A stretch of DNA of 64,000 nt from contig NZ_CADFEJ010000013.1 in NCBI RefSeq assembly GCF_902833055.1, positions 1 to 64,000 of the forward strand, given 5' to 3'. A program made the translations under genes and the position numbers. The notes beneath the pieces are model-generated. The model had not been told where the DNA came from. It worked only from the letters and a program-made list of their open reading frames with translations, and did no database searches. Every line of letters starts with the position of its first letter. Position 1 is the first letter of the stretch. Shown here one piece after another: positions 49,562 through 57,584 of the stretch. This DNA comes from Burkholderia territorii. Its GTDB lineage: Bacteria > Pseudomonadota > Gammaproteobacteria > Burkholderiales > Burkholderiaceae.

Positions 49562-50517
49562 ACGCGTCGAAAGATTCGCCGGCCGGTGCCGCGCCGTCCG
49601 GTGCCGCGCCGGCAGACGATGCCCGTGCGCACGCCGCGGCACTCGACGCGGGCACGGTCGGCGCGCCGCCGGCGCCGGCCGCGCGCGGCGACGACCTCGT
49701 GATCGAGGTGCGCAACCTGACGAAGCGCTACGGGCGCAACATCGTTCACCAGAAGCTCGATTTCGACGTGCGGCGCGGCGAGATCGTTGCGATCGTCGGC
49801 GGCTCGGGCTCGGGCAAGACGACGCTCGTGCGGCAGATCCTCGGCCTCGAGCGGCCGACGTCGGGCACGATCAAGGTGTTCGGCGAAGACACGTCGAAGA
49901 TCGACGACGCGACCGCGCGAATGATGCGCACGCGTTCCGGAATGCTGTTCCAGCAGGGCGCGCTGTTCTCGTCGATGACGGTGTTCGACAACGTCGCGCA
50001 GCCGCTGCGCGAGCTTGGCCGCGTTCCGCCCGACCTGCTGCACGACATCGTGATGCTCAAGCTCGAGATGGTCGGGCTGCCGTGCAAGCACGCATCGAAG
50101 ATGCCGGCCGCGCTGTCGGGCGGGATGGTGAAGCGGGTCGGCATCGCGCGCGCGATCGCGCTCGAGCCGGAGCTGCTGTTCCTCGACGAGCCGACCGCCG
50201 GCCTCGACCCGCAGGCCTCCGACGAATTCGTCGAGCTGATCGCGACGCTGCACCGCACGCTCGGGCTGACCGTCGTGATGGTGACGCACGATCTCGACAC
50301 GATGGTCGCGCTGTCGACGCGCGTCGCGGTGCTGGCCGATCGCAAGGTGCTGGTCGCCGCGCCGGTCGAGGAGGCCGCGAACGTCGACCATCCGTTCATC
50401 CACGAATATTTCCTGGGGCTGCGCGGGCGCCGCGCACTGCAGGCGCTGCCGCCGGAGCGGCGCGCGAAGCTGCCGAAGGCGGCCCTCGAACCGGCGCTGT
50501 CGAGCGTCGAACTGTAG
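49558..50517 (+). CDS. MlaF-family ABC transporter ATP-binding protein
   Basis: This 319-residue ATPase powers the lipid transporter. Walker A is GGSGSGKTT at residues 81-89, the Q-loop region reads MLFQQGALFSSMTVFDNVAQP (typical of MlaF), the signature is LSGGMVKRVGIARAIA, and Walker B is LLFLDEPTAGLDP. An Ala/Pro-rich N-terminal extension of about 45 residues is unusual for the family. A C-terminal extension of about 50 residues follows the ATPase core, as in many MlaF proteins. It starts within the stop of the permease gene, so expression is coupled. Confidence 0.93.
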   Translation: MNASKDSPAGAAPSGAAPADDARAHAAALDAGTVGAPPAPAARGDDLVIEVRNLTKRYGRNIVHQKLDFDVRRGEIVAIVGGSGSGKTTLVRQILGLERPTSGTIKVFGEDTSKIDDATARMMRTRSGMLFQQGALFSSMTVFDNVAQPLRELGRVPPDLLHDIVMLKLEMVGLPCKHASKMPAALSGGMVKRVGIARAIALEPELLFLDEPTAGLDPQASDEFVELIATLHRTLGLTVVMVTHDLDTMVALSTRVAVLADRKVLVAAPVEEAANVDHPFIHEYFLGLRGRRALQALPPERRAKLPKAALEPALSSVEL

Positions 50518-50544
50518 GAAAGGCACGAAGCAAGGAACCCGCGA

Positions 50545-51480
50545 ATGGAAAACAAATCACATGCGTTCTGGGCCGGCCTGTTCACGATCGCGCTGACGCT
50601 GGCGATCGCGGGCACCGTGTTCTGGTTCAACGTCGATCGCACCGTGCGCGTGCCGTACGACCTGCTCGCGCGCACCAACGTGACGGGTCTGTTCCCCGAC
50701 GCGGCCGTGCGTTTTCGCGGGCTCGACGTCGGCAAGGTGCAGTCGATCGGCTTCGACCGCTCGCATCCGGGCCAGATCCGGATCCGGATCCTCGTCGACC
50801 ACGACGCGCCGATCACGCAGTCGACCTACGGCAGCCTCGGCTTCCAGGGCGTGACGGGCATCGCATTCGTGCAGCTCGAGGACACGGGCCGCGATCTGGC
50901 GCCGCTGCCGTCGTCGCCGAAGGCGATCGCGCAGATCCCGATGCGGCCGAGCCTGTTCGACCAGATCCAGGAGCGCGGCGACGTGCTGCTGCGGCAGCTC
51001 GAACTGGCGGCGAAAAGCGCGAACGCGCTGATGTCGCCGGAGATGCGCGAGCAGCTGCGCGCGACGGCCGAAAGCCTGCAGCACGCGGCGGACGGCGCGA
51101 CGACGCTGTCGAAGCAGCTCGCACCGGCGGTGGCCGCGCTGCCGGAAACGATGCACCAGGTCGATCGGGCGATGGCGTCGGCGAACACGCTGCTGCAGCC
51201 GAACGGCCCGCTCGTGTCGAACCTGAACAAGGCCGGCACGGCGGCCGAGCAGGTCGGCGTCGCGTTGAACGACCTGAACGCGCGGGTCCAGTACGACACG
51301 CTGCCGCGTTTCAACGCGCTGGCCGGCAGCGTCGGCGATGCATCGCGGCAATTGAAGGACGTCGCCGGTGAACTCGGCCGCAACCCGAGCAGTCTGTTGT
51401 TCGGTTCGCCCGGCGCGGCGCCGGGGCCCGGCGAGGCGGGCTTCGTGTGGCCGGGCGCGGCAGCCGCGGCCGGGAAATGA
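50545..51480 (+). CDS. MlaD-family MCE-domain protein
   Basis: This 311-residue protein is anchored by one N-terminal helix (about residues 9-29, FWAGLFTIALTLAIAGTVFW). A single MCE domain (about 37-115, LLARTNVTGLFPDAAVRFRG, GVTGIAFVQLED) follows. The long helical C-terminal region, of about 180 residues (SLQHAADGATTLSKQLAPAV, LNKAGTAAEQVGVALNDLNA), should form a channel or bridge. It spans the periplasm and hands lipids to or from the permease. AAGGA precedes the ATG. It lies 27 bases after the ATPase gene. Confidence 0.92.
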   Translation: MENKSHAFWAGLFTIALTLAIAGTVFWFNVDRTVRVPYDLLARTNVTGLFPDAAVRFRGLDVGKVQSIGFDRSHPGQIRIRILVDHDAPITQSTYGSLGFQGVTGIAFVQLEDTGRDLAPLPSSPKAIAQIPMRPSLFDQIQERGDVLLRQLELAAKSANALMSPEMREQLRATAESLQHAADGATTLSKQLAPAVAALPETMHQVDRAMASANTLLQPNGPLVSNLNKAGTAAEQVGVALNDLNARVQYDTLPRFNALAGSVGDASRQLKDVAGELGRNPSSLLFGSPGAAPGPGEAGFVWPGAAAAAGK

Positions 51481-51575
51481 AGCGGATCGTCAGTTGATCG
51501 AAGTTGATCGTCCGGCCCCGCGCGAGCGCGGGTCACGACGCCATCGAAACCGGAAACATCATGCAGGAACATGCC

Positions 51576-52199
51576 ATGCCACGAATCCTTGATCGCGCGC
51601 TGCGTCCGGCCGCGACCGCGCTCGCGATGCTGACGCTCGTGCTCGCCGCCGGCTGCGCCGGCAACAACGCGGCGCTGTCGAACATCCGCTACGACCTCGG
51701 TCCGGCCGCATCGACCGTCACGGCCGGCACGGGCCCCGCACTGAAGGTGCTCGACGTCGCCGCGCCCGATGCGCTCGACACCGACAAGTTCGTCTACCGT
51801 CTCGCGTATGCGGATGCGCAACGCATGGCCGTCTATCGCGACAGCCGCTGGACCGCGCCGCCCGCGCAACTGCTCACGCAGCGGCTGCGCGGCGCGCTGT
51901 CGTCGCGCGGCGCGGTGCTCGAAGGCTCCGACGGCGTGCGTGCGCCGACGCTGAAGGTCGATCTGAACGAATTCGAGCAGGTGTTCGACGGGCAATCGAA
52001 GAGCCATGGCGCGGTCACCGCGCGTGCGACGCTGATGCAGGACGGCAAGGTGCTCGGCCAGCGCACGTTCGTCGCGCGTGCGCCGTCGAGCACGCCCGAT
52101 GCGGCCGGCGGCGCGCAGGCGCTCGCGGCCGCGAGCGACGAGCTCGTGTCGCAGATCGCCGCGTGGGTCGGCGTGCAGGCGTACGCGGGCAACCCGTGA
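51576..52199 (+). CDS. PqiC-like ABC-type transport auxiliary lipoprotein
   Basis: This 207-residue outer-membrane lipoprotein has a lipobox LAAGC (cysteine near residue 26) and matches the auxiliary-lipoprotein family (PqiC/DUF330). It contains LKVLDVAAPDALDTDKFVYRL, AYADAQRMAVYRDSRW and LKVDLNEFEQVFDG. PqiC partners the PqiB MCE protein in E. coli, so here it should dock the MCE bridge at the outer membrane. The ATG at 51576 with AGGA upstream is preferred; an ATG at 51561 is nearly as good. It lies in the same operon as the three genes before it. Confidence 0.88.
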   Translation: MPRILDRALRPAATALAMLTLVLAAGCAGNNAALSNIRYDLGPAASTVTAGTGPALKVLDVAAPDALDTDKFVYRLAYADAQRMAVYRDSRWTAPPAQLLTQRLRGALSSRGAVLEGSDGVRAPTLKVDLNEFEQVFDGQSKSHGAVTARATLMQDGKVLGQRTFVARAPSSTPDAAGGAQALAAASDELVSQIAAWVGVQAYAGNP

Positions 52200-52218
52200 C
52201 GCAGCGCGCGCAGCCGCG

Positions 52219-53370
52219 ATGAGCGCACCGGGCGCGTCGCGCGCGTCGTCGCTGGCGCGGCAGGCGTTCGCCGCGTATGCGGCGCTGATCGTCTATGCAT
52301 CGCTGTATCCGTTCGACGGCTGGGTATCGCTCGGCATCGGGCCGTTCGACTATCTGTTCGCGCCGATGCAGCGTTATGTGACCGCGTTCGACGTGGTCAC
52401 CAACGTGCTCGGCTACATGCCGTTCGGCGCCCTCGGCGTGCTCGCGCTGCATCCGCGCTGGCGCGGCGTGGCCGCGACGCTGCTCGTGGGCGGCCTCGGT
52501 GTGCTGCTGTCGGGATCGATGGAGGCGCTGCAGACCTACTTGCCCACGCGCGTCGCGTCGAATCTCGACCTCGCGGCCAATGCGCTCGGCGCGCTGCTCG
52601 GTGCGGCGCTCGCGGCACCGGCCGCCGGCGCGCTGCTCGAGCGCGGCGCGCTGCGGCGGTTGCGCTTCGCGTGGTTCGAGGCCGACGGTGCGACGCCGCT
52701 GCTGCTCGCCGCGCTGTGGCCGTTCGCGATCCTGTTTCCGTCGCCGTTCCTGTTCGGCATCGGCGACTGGCCGGCCGCGCTGTGGGAGCGCGCCGACGGC
52801 TCGATGCAGGACGCGCTGCTCGCATGGCTGCCGGATGCATGGCGCGTGAGCGAATGGCCGGAGCGCGTCGACGCCTGGCTGTCCGACTCCGCGTGGGAAG
52901 CCGCGCTCGGCGGGTTGATGCTGTTCGCCGCGCTGGCGATCGCGTCGCTCGCGATGCGCGCCGGCGCGCCGCGCGTGCGGCTCCTGATCGCGTTCGTCGC
53001 CGCGACGCTCGCGCTGAAGGCGGCCGCGACCTTCATGCAGTCGAGCACCGGCCTCGTCGTCGTGTGGGCGACGCCCGGCGCGCGGCTCGGCATCGAGCTC
53101 GGCTTCGCGGCGGCGCTGCTCGCGTTGCGCGTGCCGGCCACGTGGCGTGCGCTGCTCGCGGCGCTCGCACTGCTGGCCGGCGTGGCGCTCGTCAATCTGC
53201 TGCCGGTCAACCCGTTCTTCGACTTCACACTGTCGGGCTGGCGGCAGGGCCGCTACGTGCACTTCAACAGCATCGCGCGCTGGCTCGCGTGGATCTGGCC
53301 CTACGCGGCGCTGATCTGGCTCGGCCAGCGGGTCGAGCACGCGTGGCTGCCTGCCGTGCGGCGGCGCTGA
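52219..53370 (+). CDS. VanZ family membrane protein
   Basis: This 383-residue protein has many hydrophobic helices. The VanZ motif region lies at the N-terminus (LIVYASLYPFDGW, TNVLGYMPFGALGVLAL, SGSMEALQTYLPTRVASNLDLAANALG). VanZ proteins confer low-level teicoplanin resistance in enterococci; in Gram-negative bacteria the role is unknown. The C-terminal 200 residues add more membrane segments not found in the short VanZ. It lies 19 bases after the lipoprotein gene, so it probably shares the MCE operon. Confidence 0.85.
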   Translation: MSAPGASRASSLARQAFAAYAALIVYASLYPFDGWVSLGIGPFDYLFAPMQRYVTAFDVVTNVLGYMPFGALGVLALHPRWRGVAATLLVGGLGVLLSGSMEALQTYLPTRVASNLDLAANALGALLGAALAAPAAGALLERGALRRLRFAWFEADGATPLLLAALWPFAILFPSPFLFGIGDWPAALWERADGSMQDALLAWLPDAWRVSEWPERVDAWLSDSAWEAALGGLMLFAALAIASLAMRAGAPRVRLLIAFVAATLALKAAATFMQSSTGLVVVWATPGARLGIELGFAAALLALRVPATWRALLAALALLAGVALVNLLPVNPFFDFTLSGWRQGRYVHFNSIARWLAWIWPYAALIWLGQRVEHAWLPAVRRR

Positions 53371-53439
53371 CGCGGCAGCGGGCGCAACCACGAGCGCGGG
53401 CGCGCGTGTCGATCGCGGGCAGCCGCGCGCGCCGGTCGT

Positions 53440-53445
53440 TATAAT
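53440..53445 (+). promoter_or_regulatory. Probable -10 element for the [2Fe-2S] protein gene
   Basis: A consensus TATAAT lies 80 bases before the start codon at 53526. There is no matching -35 at the usual distance. Confidence 0.45.
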
Positions 53446-53525
53446 CGTCCGCACATCCGTTGCCGCGCGCAACGCCAATCGCCTCTCTTTCCGTCCGGCG
53501 CCGCGCCGGGCCGCTCGTCACCATC

Positions 53526-53843
53526 ATGGATTCCTACTACCAGCACCACGTCTTCTTCTGCCTGAACCAGCGCGAACCGGGCGCCGAGCGCCCGAGCTGC
53601 GCGCAATGCGATGCGCAGACCATGCAGGAGTACGCGAAAAAGCGCGTGAAGGAACTCGGCCTCGCCGGCCCCGGCAAGGTGCGCATCAACAAGGCCGGCT
53701 GCCTCGACCGCTGCGAGGAAGGGCCCGTGATGGTCGTGTATCCGGAAGGCACGTGGTACACGTACGTCGATCGCGCCGACATCGACGAGATCGTCGAATC
53801 GCACCTGCGCGACGGCAAGGTCGTCGACCGCCTGAAGATCTGA
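53526..53843 (+). CDS. (2Fe-2S) thioredoxin-like ferredoxin
   Basis: This 105-residue cytoplasmic protein is of the thioredoxin-like [2Fe-2S] ferredoxin type. Cysteines C12, C25 (or C28), C59 and C63 (FFCLNQREPG, RPSCAQC, NKAGCLDRCEEGPVMVVYPEG) bind the cluster. It should carry electrons; its partner is unknown. It lies 13 bases before an alpha/beta hydrolase gene and is probably co-transcribed with it. Confidence 0.9.
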   Translation: MDSYYQHHVFFCLNQREPGAERPSCAQCDAQTMQEYAKKRVKELGLAGPGKVRINKAGCLDRCEEGPVMVVYPEGTWYTYVDRADIDEIVESHLRDGKVVDRLKI

Positions 53844-53856
53844 GCGGGCGGGCCGA

Positions 53857-54501
53857 ATGAACGTTCATACGCAGAAGTCGCTGATCGCCGGCCCGGTCGG
53901 GCAGATCGAAATCGCGGTCGACCTGCCGGATGCCGTGCGCGAAGGCGGCGCCGCGCCGCGCGGCATCGCGCTCGTCGCGCATCCGCATCCGCTGTTCGGC
54001 GGCACGATGGACAACAAGGTCGCGCAAACGCTCGCGCGCACGCTGGTCCAGCTCGGCTACGTGGTGTACCGGTCGAACTTCCGCGGCGTCGGCGCGACCG
54101 AGGGCGTGCACGACAACGGCATCGGCGAGGCCGACGACCTGCTGGCCGTGCTCGCGCACATGCGCGCGCAGCCCGCCTATGCGGACCTGCCGCTCGTGCT
54201 CGCGGGCTTCTCGTTCGGCACCTTCGTGCTGTCGCATGTCGCGAAGCGCTTGCGCGACGCGGGCGAGACGATCGAGCGGATGGTCTTCGTCGGCACGGCC
54301 GCGAGCCGCTGGCAGGTCGCCGACGTGCCCGAGAACACGCTCGTGATCCACGGCGAGACCGACGACACGGTGCCGATCGGCTCGGTCTACGACTGGGCGC
54401 GGCCGCAGGAGCTGCCGGTCGTCGTGATTCCCGGTGCCGAGCATTTCCTGCATCGCAAGCTGCATGTGCTGAAGCGCATCATCGTCGACGCGTGGCGTTG
54501 A
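53857..54501 (+). CDS. Alpha/beta hydrolase
   Basis: This 214-residue hydrolase has the nucleophile elbow GFSFGTF with S119, an oxyanion region AHPHPLFGGTMDNKV and the closing histidine in IPGAEHFLH. The length and HPHPLFGGT motif match a small family of bacterial esterase-like proteins without a signal peptide. The substrate is unknown. It is 13 bases after the ferredoxin gene. Confidence 0.88.
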   Translation: MNVHTQKSLIAGPVGQIEIAVDLPDAVREGGAAPRGIALVAHPHPLFGGTMDNKVAQTLARTLVQLGYVVYRSNFRGVGATEGVHDNGIGEADDLLAVLAHMRAQPAYADLPLVLAGFSFGTFVLSHVAKRLRDAGETIERMVFVGTAASRWQVADVPENTLVIHGETDDTVPIGSVYDWARPQELPVVVIPGAEHFLHRKLHVLKRIIVDAWR

Positions 54502-54755
54502 TCCGCTGAGCCCGGCATGCGGCGCGGTTGCCGCGCGGCCGCGGTGTCGCCGCTCGCGCGGCATCGCACCGCAGCGTGTTGCGACACGATCGCAATGCGC
54601 ACGCCGGCGCGCCGCAACCTCGCTTGCATGGCGCCTGCGCACGCCTTTCGCGCGGCTTCGAGCACGATCGTCCGCAGCGAAGCCGCGCTATCCTCCCGAA
54701 GCCTGTGTGTTGCCGGCCGACTCATGGTTCGCGAAAACGCCGTTCGCGGCCACGT

Positions 54756-54761
54756 ATAATG
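54756..54761 (+). promoter_or_regulatory. -10 element for the D,D-carboxypeptidase gene
   Basis: Exact consensus TATAAT followed by GGCCGC. No good -35 is visible at 16-18 bases. It lies about 224 bases before the start codon. Confidence 0.5.
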
Positions 54762-54872
54762 GCCGCATTTCGCGTCGCCCGCGGCCCGGCCGGGCCCATG
54801 CGGCGCTCGTTTCGCCGCCTGTCCGCCCGCTCGCGACGGCCGCGAACCGAACGCGTCCGCACGAGTCCAACC

Positions 54873-54956
54873 GGCGCGTTTCGCGCCGTCCGACACGGTC
54901 GGGCGAACGCCGGAACGCTCGCCGCCTTGCCGTTCAACCCTGCGCGTTTCGCGCCG
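54873..54956 (+). repeat. Two copies of a GCGCGTTTCGCGCCG hairpin in the leader
   Basis: The 15-base sequence GCGCGTTTCGCGCCG occurs at 54874-54888 and again at 54942-54956. The first copy can form a 6-bp stem GGCGCG / CGCGCC with a TTT loop; the second forms a 5-bp version. Confidence 0.8.
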
Positions 54957-54984
54957 CACTTTCTGCCACCAGCCTGAATCGATC

Positions 54985-56301
54985 ATGCGTCTGTCTTCCC
55001 AAGGCCTCAAGTCCCTCGCTTCTTCCATCGCCTTCGGCACCGCCGCGCGCAACGTCGCGCTGGGCGTGATGCTGCCCGTCGCACTCGCGTCGACGATCGT
55101 CGTCGCCGAGGCGAAGCCGGCCGCCAAGGCCAAGGCCGCGCATGCCGCGCCGGCCGCCGCCGCCGAGCAGTCCACCGGCGCGCCCGCGACCTTCATGCCG
55201 GGCGCGGTGCCGCCGCCGGGCGTGAACGCGCGCTCGTGGGTGCTCGTCGATGCGACGAGCAACACCGTGCTCGCATCGGGCAACGCCGACGAACGCGTCG
55301 AGCCCGCGTCGCTGACGAAGCTGATGACGGCCTACCTGGTGTTCGAGGCGCTCGACAAGAAGAAGATCTCGATGGAGCAGATCGTCACGCCGAGCGAAGC
55401 GGTGCGCCGCGTCGGCCGCGACGAGTCGCGCATGTTCATCGAGGCGAACAAGCCGGTGTCCGTGCACGACCTCGTGTACGGGATGATCATCCAGTCGGGC
55501 AACGACGCCGCGATCGCGCTGGCCGAACTCGTCGGCGGCAGCGAAGGGCAGTTCGTCACGATGATGAACGACGAGGCCGCGCGCCTCGGCATGAAGGGCA
55601 CGCACTTCGCCGACGTGAACGGCATGCCCGACCCGAACCACTACACGACGGCCGGCGACCTCGCGAAGCTGTCCGCGCACCTGATCCGCGATTTTCCGCA
55701 GTACTACGGCATCTTCTCGGAGAAGGAATTCAAGTACAACAACATCCGCCAGGGCAACCGCAACCGCCTGCTGTGGCTGGATCCGACGGTCGACGGCCTG
55801 AAGACGGGCCACACGCAAGCGGCCGGCTATTGCCTGATCGCGTCGTCCAAGCGCGCGATCCCGGGTGTCGACAGCCAGCGCCGTCTCGTGTCGGTGATGA
55901 TGGGCGAGCAGAAGGAAAGCGACCGCACGCAGGACAGCATGAAGATGCTGAACTACGGCTATAGCGCGTTCGACGCGGTGCGCCTGTTCAAGGGCGGCCA
56001 GGCGATGTCGACGCCGCGCATCTACAAGGGCAAGGAAAACACCGTGCAGGTCGGCGTGAAGGGCGACCAGTGGGTGACGGTGCCGCGCGGCCTGGGCGAC
56101 AAGGTCAAGCCGGAAGTCGACGTCAACGCGCCGCTGATCGCGCCGCTCGCGGAAGGCCAGCAGGTCGGCACCGTGAAGATCGTCGCCGACGGCAAGACGC
56201 TGTCGGAGTTCCCGGTCGTCGCGCTGCAGGCCGTGCCGGAAGCGGGTATCTTCGGACGTATCTGGGACTCGATCCTGCTGATGTTCAGCAAGAAGAAGTA
56301 A
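54985..56301 (+). CDS. D-alanyl-D-alanine carboxypeptidase (PBP5/6 type)
   Basis: This 438-residue low-molecular-mass penicillin-binding protein trims the terminal D-Ala from peptidoglycan pentapeptides in the periplasm. The active-site motifs are S109-L-T-K112, S171-G-N and K273-T-G. A signal peptide ends near VVAEA. A C-terminal beta domain (about 335-415) and an amphipathic membrane-anchor helix (IFGRIWDSILLMFSKKK) complete the PBP5/6 layout. The mature N-terminus has an Ala/Lys-rich spacer. It lies upstream of the D-amino-acid aminotransferase gene by 48 bases, a conserved pairing. Confidence 0.95.
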   Translation: MRLSSQGLKSLASSIAFGTAARNVALGVMLPVALASTIVVAEAKPAAKAKAAHAAPAAAAEQSTGAPATFMPGAVPPPGVNARSWVLVDATSNTVLASGNADERVEPASLTKLMTAYLVFEALDKKKISMEQIVTPSEAVRRVGRDESRMFIEANKPVSVHDLVYGMIIQSGNDAAIALAELVGGSEGQFVTMMNDEAARLGMKGTHFADVNGMPDPNHYTTAGDLAKLSAHLIRDFPQYYGIFSEKEFKYNNIRQGNRNRLLWLDPTVDGLKTGHTQAAGYCLIASSKRAIPGVDSQRRLVSVMMGEQKESDRTQDSMKMLNYGYSAFDAVRLFKGGQAMSTPRIYKGKENTVQVGVKGDQWVTVPRGLGDKVKPEVDVNAPLIAPLAEGQQVGTVKIVADGKTLSEFPVVALQAVPEAGIFGRIWDSILLMFSKKK

Positions 56302-56349
56302 GCACGACGGGCCTTTGTTTTCACGACTTCATCCCCATCTGGTACAGCC

Positions 56350-57276
56350 ATGAGCCAAGCCGAATTCGAACCGATCGTCTACCTCAGCGTGTCGTCGCAG
56401 GAGGAACTGGTGCCGCTGTCTCAAGCCCGCGTGCCGGTGCTCGACCGCGGGTTCATCTTCGGCGATGGCGTGTATGAAGTCGTCCCCGTTTATGCGCACG
56501 ACGGCGCGCACGTGCCGTTCCGGATCGACCAGCATCTGGAGCGGCTCGCGCGCAGCCTGAAGAAGATCGGCATCGAGGATCCGCATGACCCGGCCGGCTG
56601 GCGCGCGCTGATCGAGCGCGTGGTCGCCGCGAACGCGCAAGGCCTCGGCGACGGCAATGCGCTCGTCTACCTGCAGGTCACGCGCGGCGTCGCCAAACGC
56701 GGCCACGCGTTCCCGGCCAACACGGTGCCGACGGTGTTCGCGATGGCGAGCCCGCTGCGCCTGCCGTCGGCCGACGAGCGCGCGCAGGGCGTGCGCTGCG
56801 TGACGGCCGAGGATCGCCGCTGGCTGCATTGCGACATCAAGTCGATTTCGTTGCTCGGCAACGTGCTGATGGCGCAGCATGCGGCCGAACGCGATGCGTT
56901 CGAGACGATCCAGCTGCGCGACGACAACGTGACCGAAGGGTCGTCGTCGAACGTGTGGATCGTGAAGAACGGCGAGCTGATGGCGCCGCCGCGCAGCAAC
57001 AGGATCCTCGAGGGGATTCGCTACGCGCTGGTCGAGCAGCTGGCCGAGGAGTGCGGCATTCGGTTCGTCGCGCGCGAGATCAGCGAGGTCGAATTGCGCT
57101 CGGCGGACGAGATCATGATCACGTCGGCGACGAAGGAGATCCTGCCCGTGACGTCGCTCGACGACCTGCCCGTGCAAGGCGGCAAGCCGGGCCCGGTGTT
57201 CGCGGCGTTGTACGACGCGTACCAGCGTGCGAAGGCACGCGAGTTTGAACAGTTTGACCTAACCCGGAGAAAGTGA
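56350..57276 (+). CDS. dat: D-amino acid aminotransferase
   Basis: This 308-residue fold-type IV PLP aminotransferase has the PLP lysine K164 (DIKSISLLGNVLMAQ), the N-terminal VLDRGFIFGDGVYEVVPVY, and VTEGSSSNVWIVKNGEL, which bind the cofactor phosphate. It interconverts D-alanine and other D-amino acids with 2-oxo acids, and may recycle the D-alanine released by the carboxypeptidase gene before it; that link is inferred. Its stop shares one base with the ybeD start. Confidence 0.92.
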   Translation: MSQAEFEPIVYLSVSSQEELVPLSQARVPVLDRGFIFGDGVYEVVPVYAHDGAHVPFRIDQHLERLARSLKKIGIEDPHDPAGWRALIERVVAANAQGLGDGNALVYLQVTRGVAKRGHAFPANTVPTVFAMASPLRLPSADERAQGVRCVTAEDRRWLHCDIKSISLLGNVLMAQHAAERDAFETIQLRDDNVTEGSSSNVWIVKNGELMAPPRSNRILEGIRYALVEQLAEECGIRFVAREISEVELRSADEIMITSATKEILPVTSLDDLPVQGGKPGPVFAALYDAYQRAKAREFEQFDLTRRK

Positions 57277-57584
57277 TGAGCGAACCGACCAAAACCATCG
57301 AGGTTACCGGCGCGATCGATGCCAGGAAGGAGTCGCTGCTGGAGTTTCCGTGCGATTTCCCGATCAAGATCATGGGCAAGGCGCACCCGGAGTTCAAGGA
57401 TACGATCTTCAAGGTCGTGGCCGTCCATGACAACGAGATAGACGTCGAGAAGATCGAGGAGCGTGCATCGAGCGGCGGCAACTACACCGGCCTCACGATC
57501 ACCGTGCGCGCGACGAGCCAGGAACAGCTCGACAACATCTACCGCGCACTGACCGGCCATCCGATGGTCAAGGTCGTGCTCTGA
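57276..57584 (+). CDS. ybeD: YbeD family (DUF493) protein
   Basis: This 102-residue protein matches the YbeD/DUF493 family: LLEFPCDFPIKIMGK near residue 20, VHDNEIDVEKIEERASSGGNY, and the ACT-like end TGHPMVKVVL. The fold resembles regulatory ACT domains; it sits beside lipB in many proteobacteria, as it does in this cluster, but its role is unknown. CGGAGA precedes the ATG. It overlaps the dat stop by one base and the LysR gene end by 17 bases on the other strand. Confidence 0.92.
   Translation: MSEPTKTIEVTGAIDARKESLLEFPCDFPIKIMGKAHPEFKDTIFKVVAVHDNEIDVEKIEERASSGGNYTGLTITVRATSQEQLDNIYRALTGHPMVKVVL

Larger units (their letters stand above)
54502..54984. other. Intergenic region and long leader of the carboxypeptidase gene
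   Basis: 483 bases. TATAATGGCCGC at 54756 is the best promoter candidate and implies a leader of about 220 bases. The leader carries two near-identical small hairpins (54873-54956). Frames across it are Arg-rich and lack binding sites. Confidence 0.55.
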
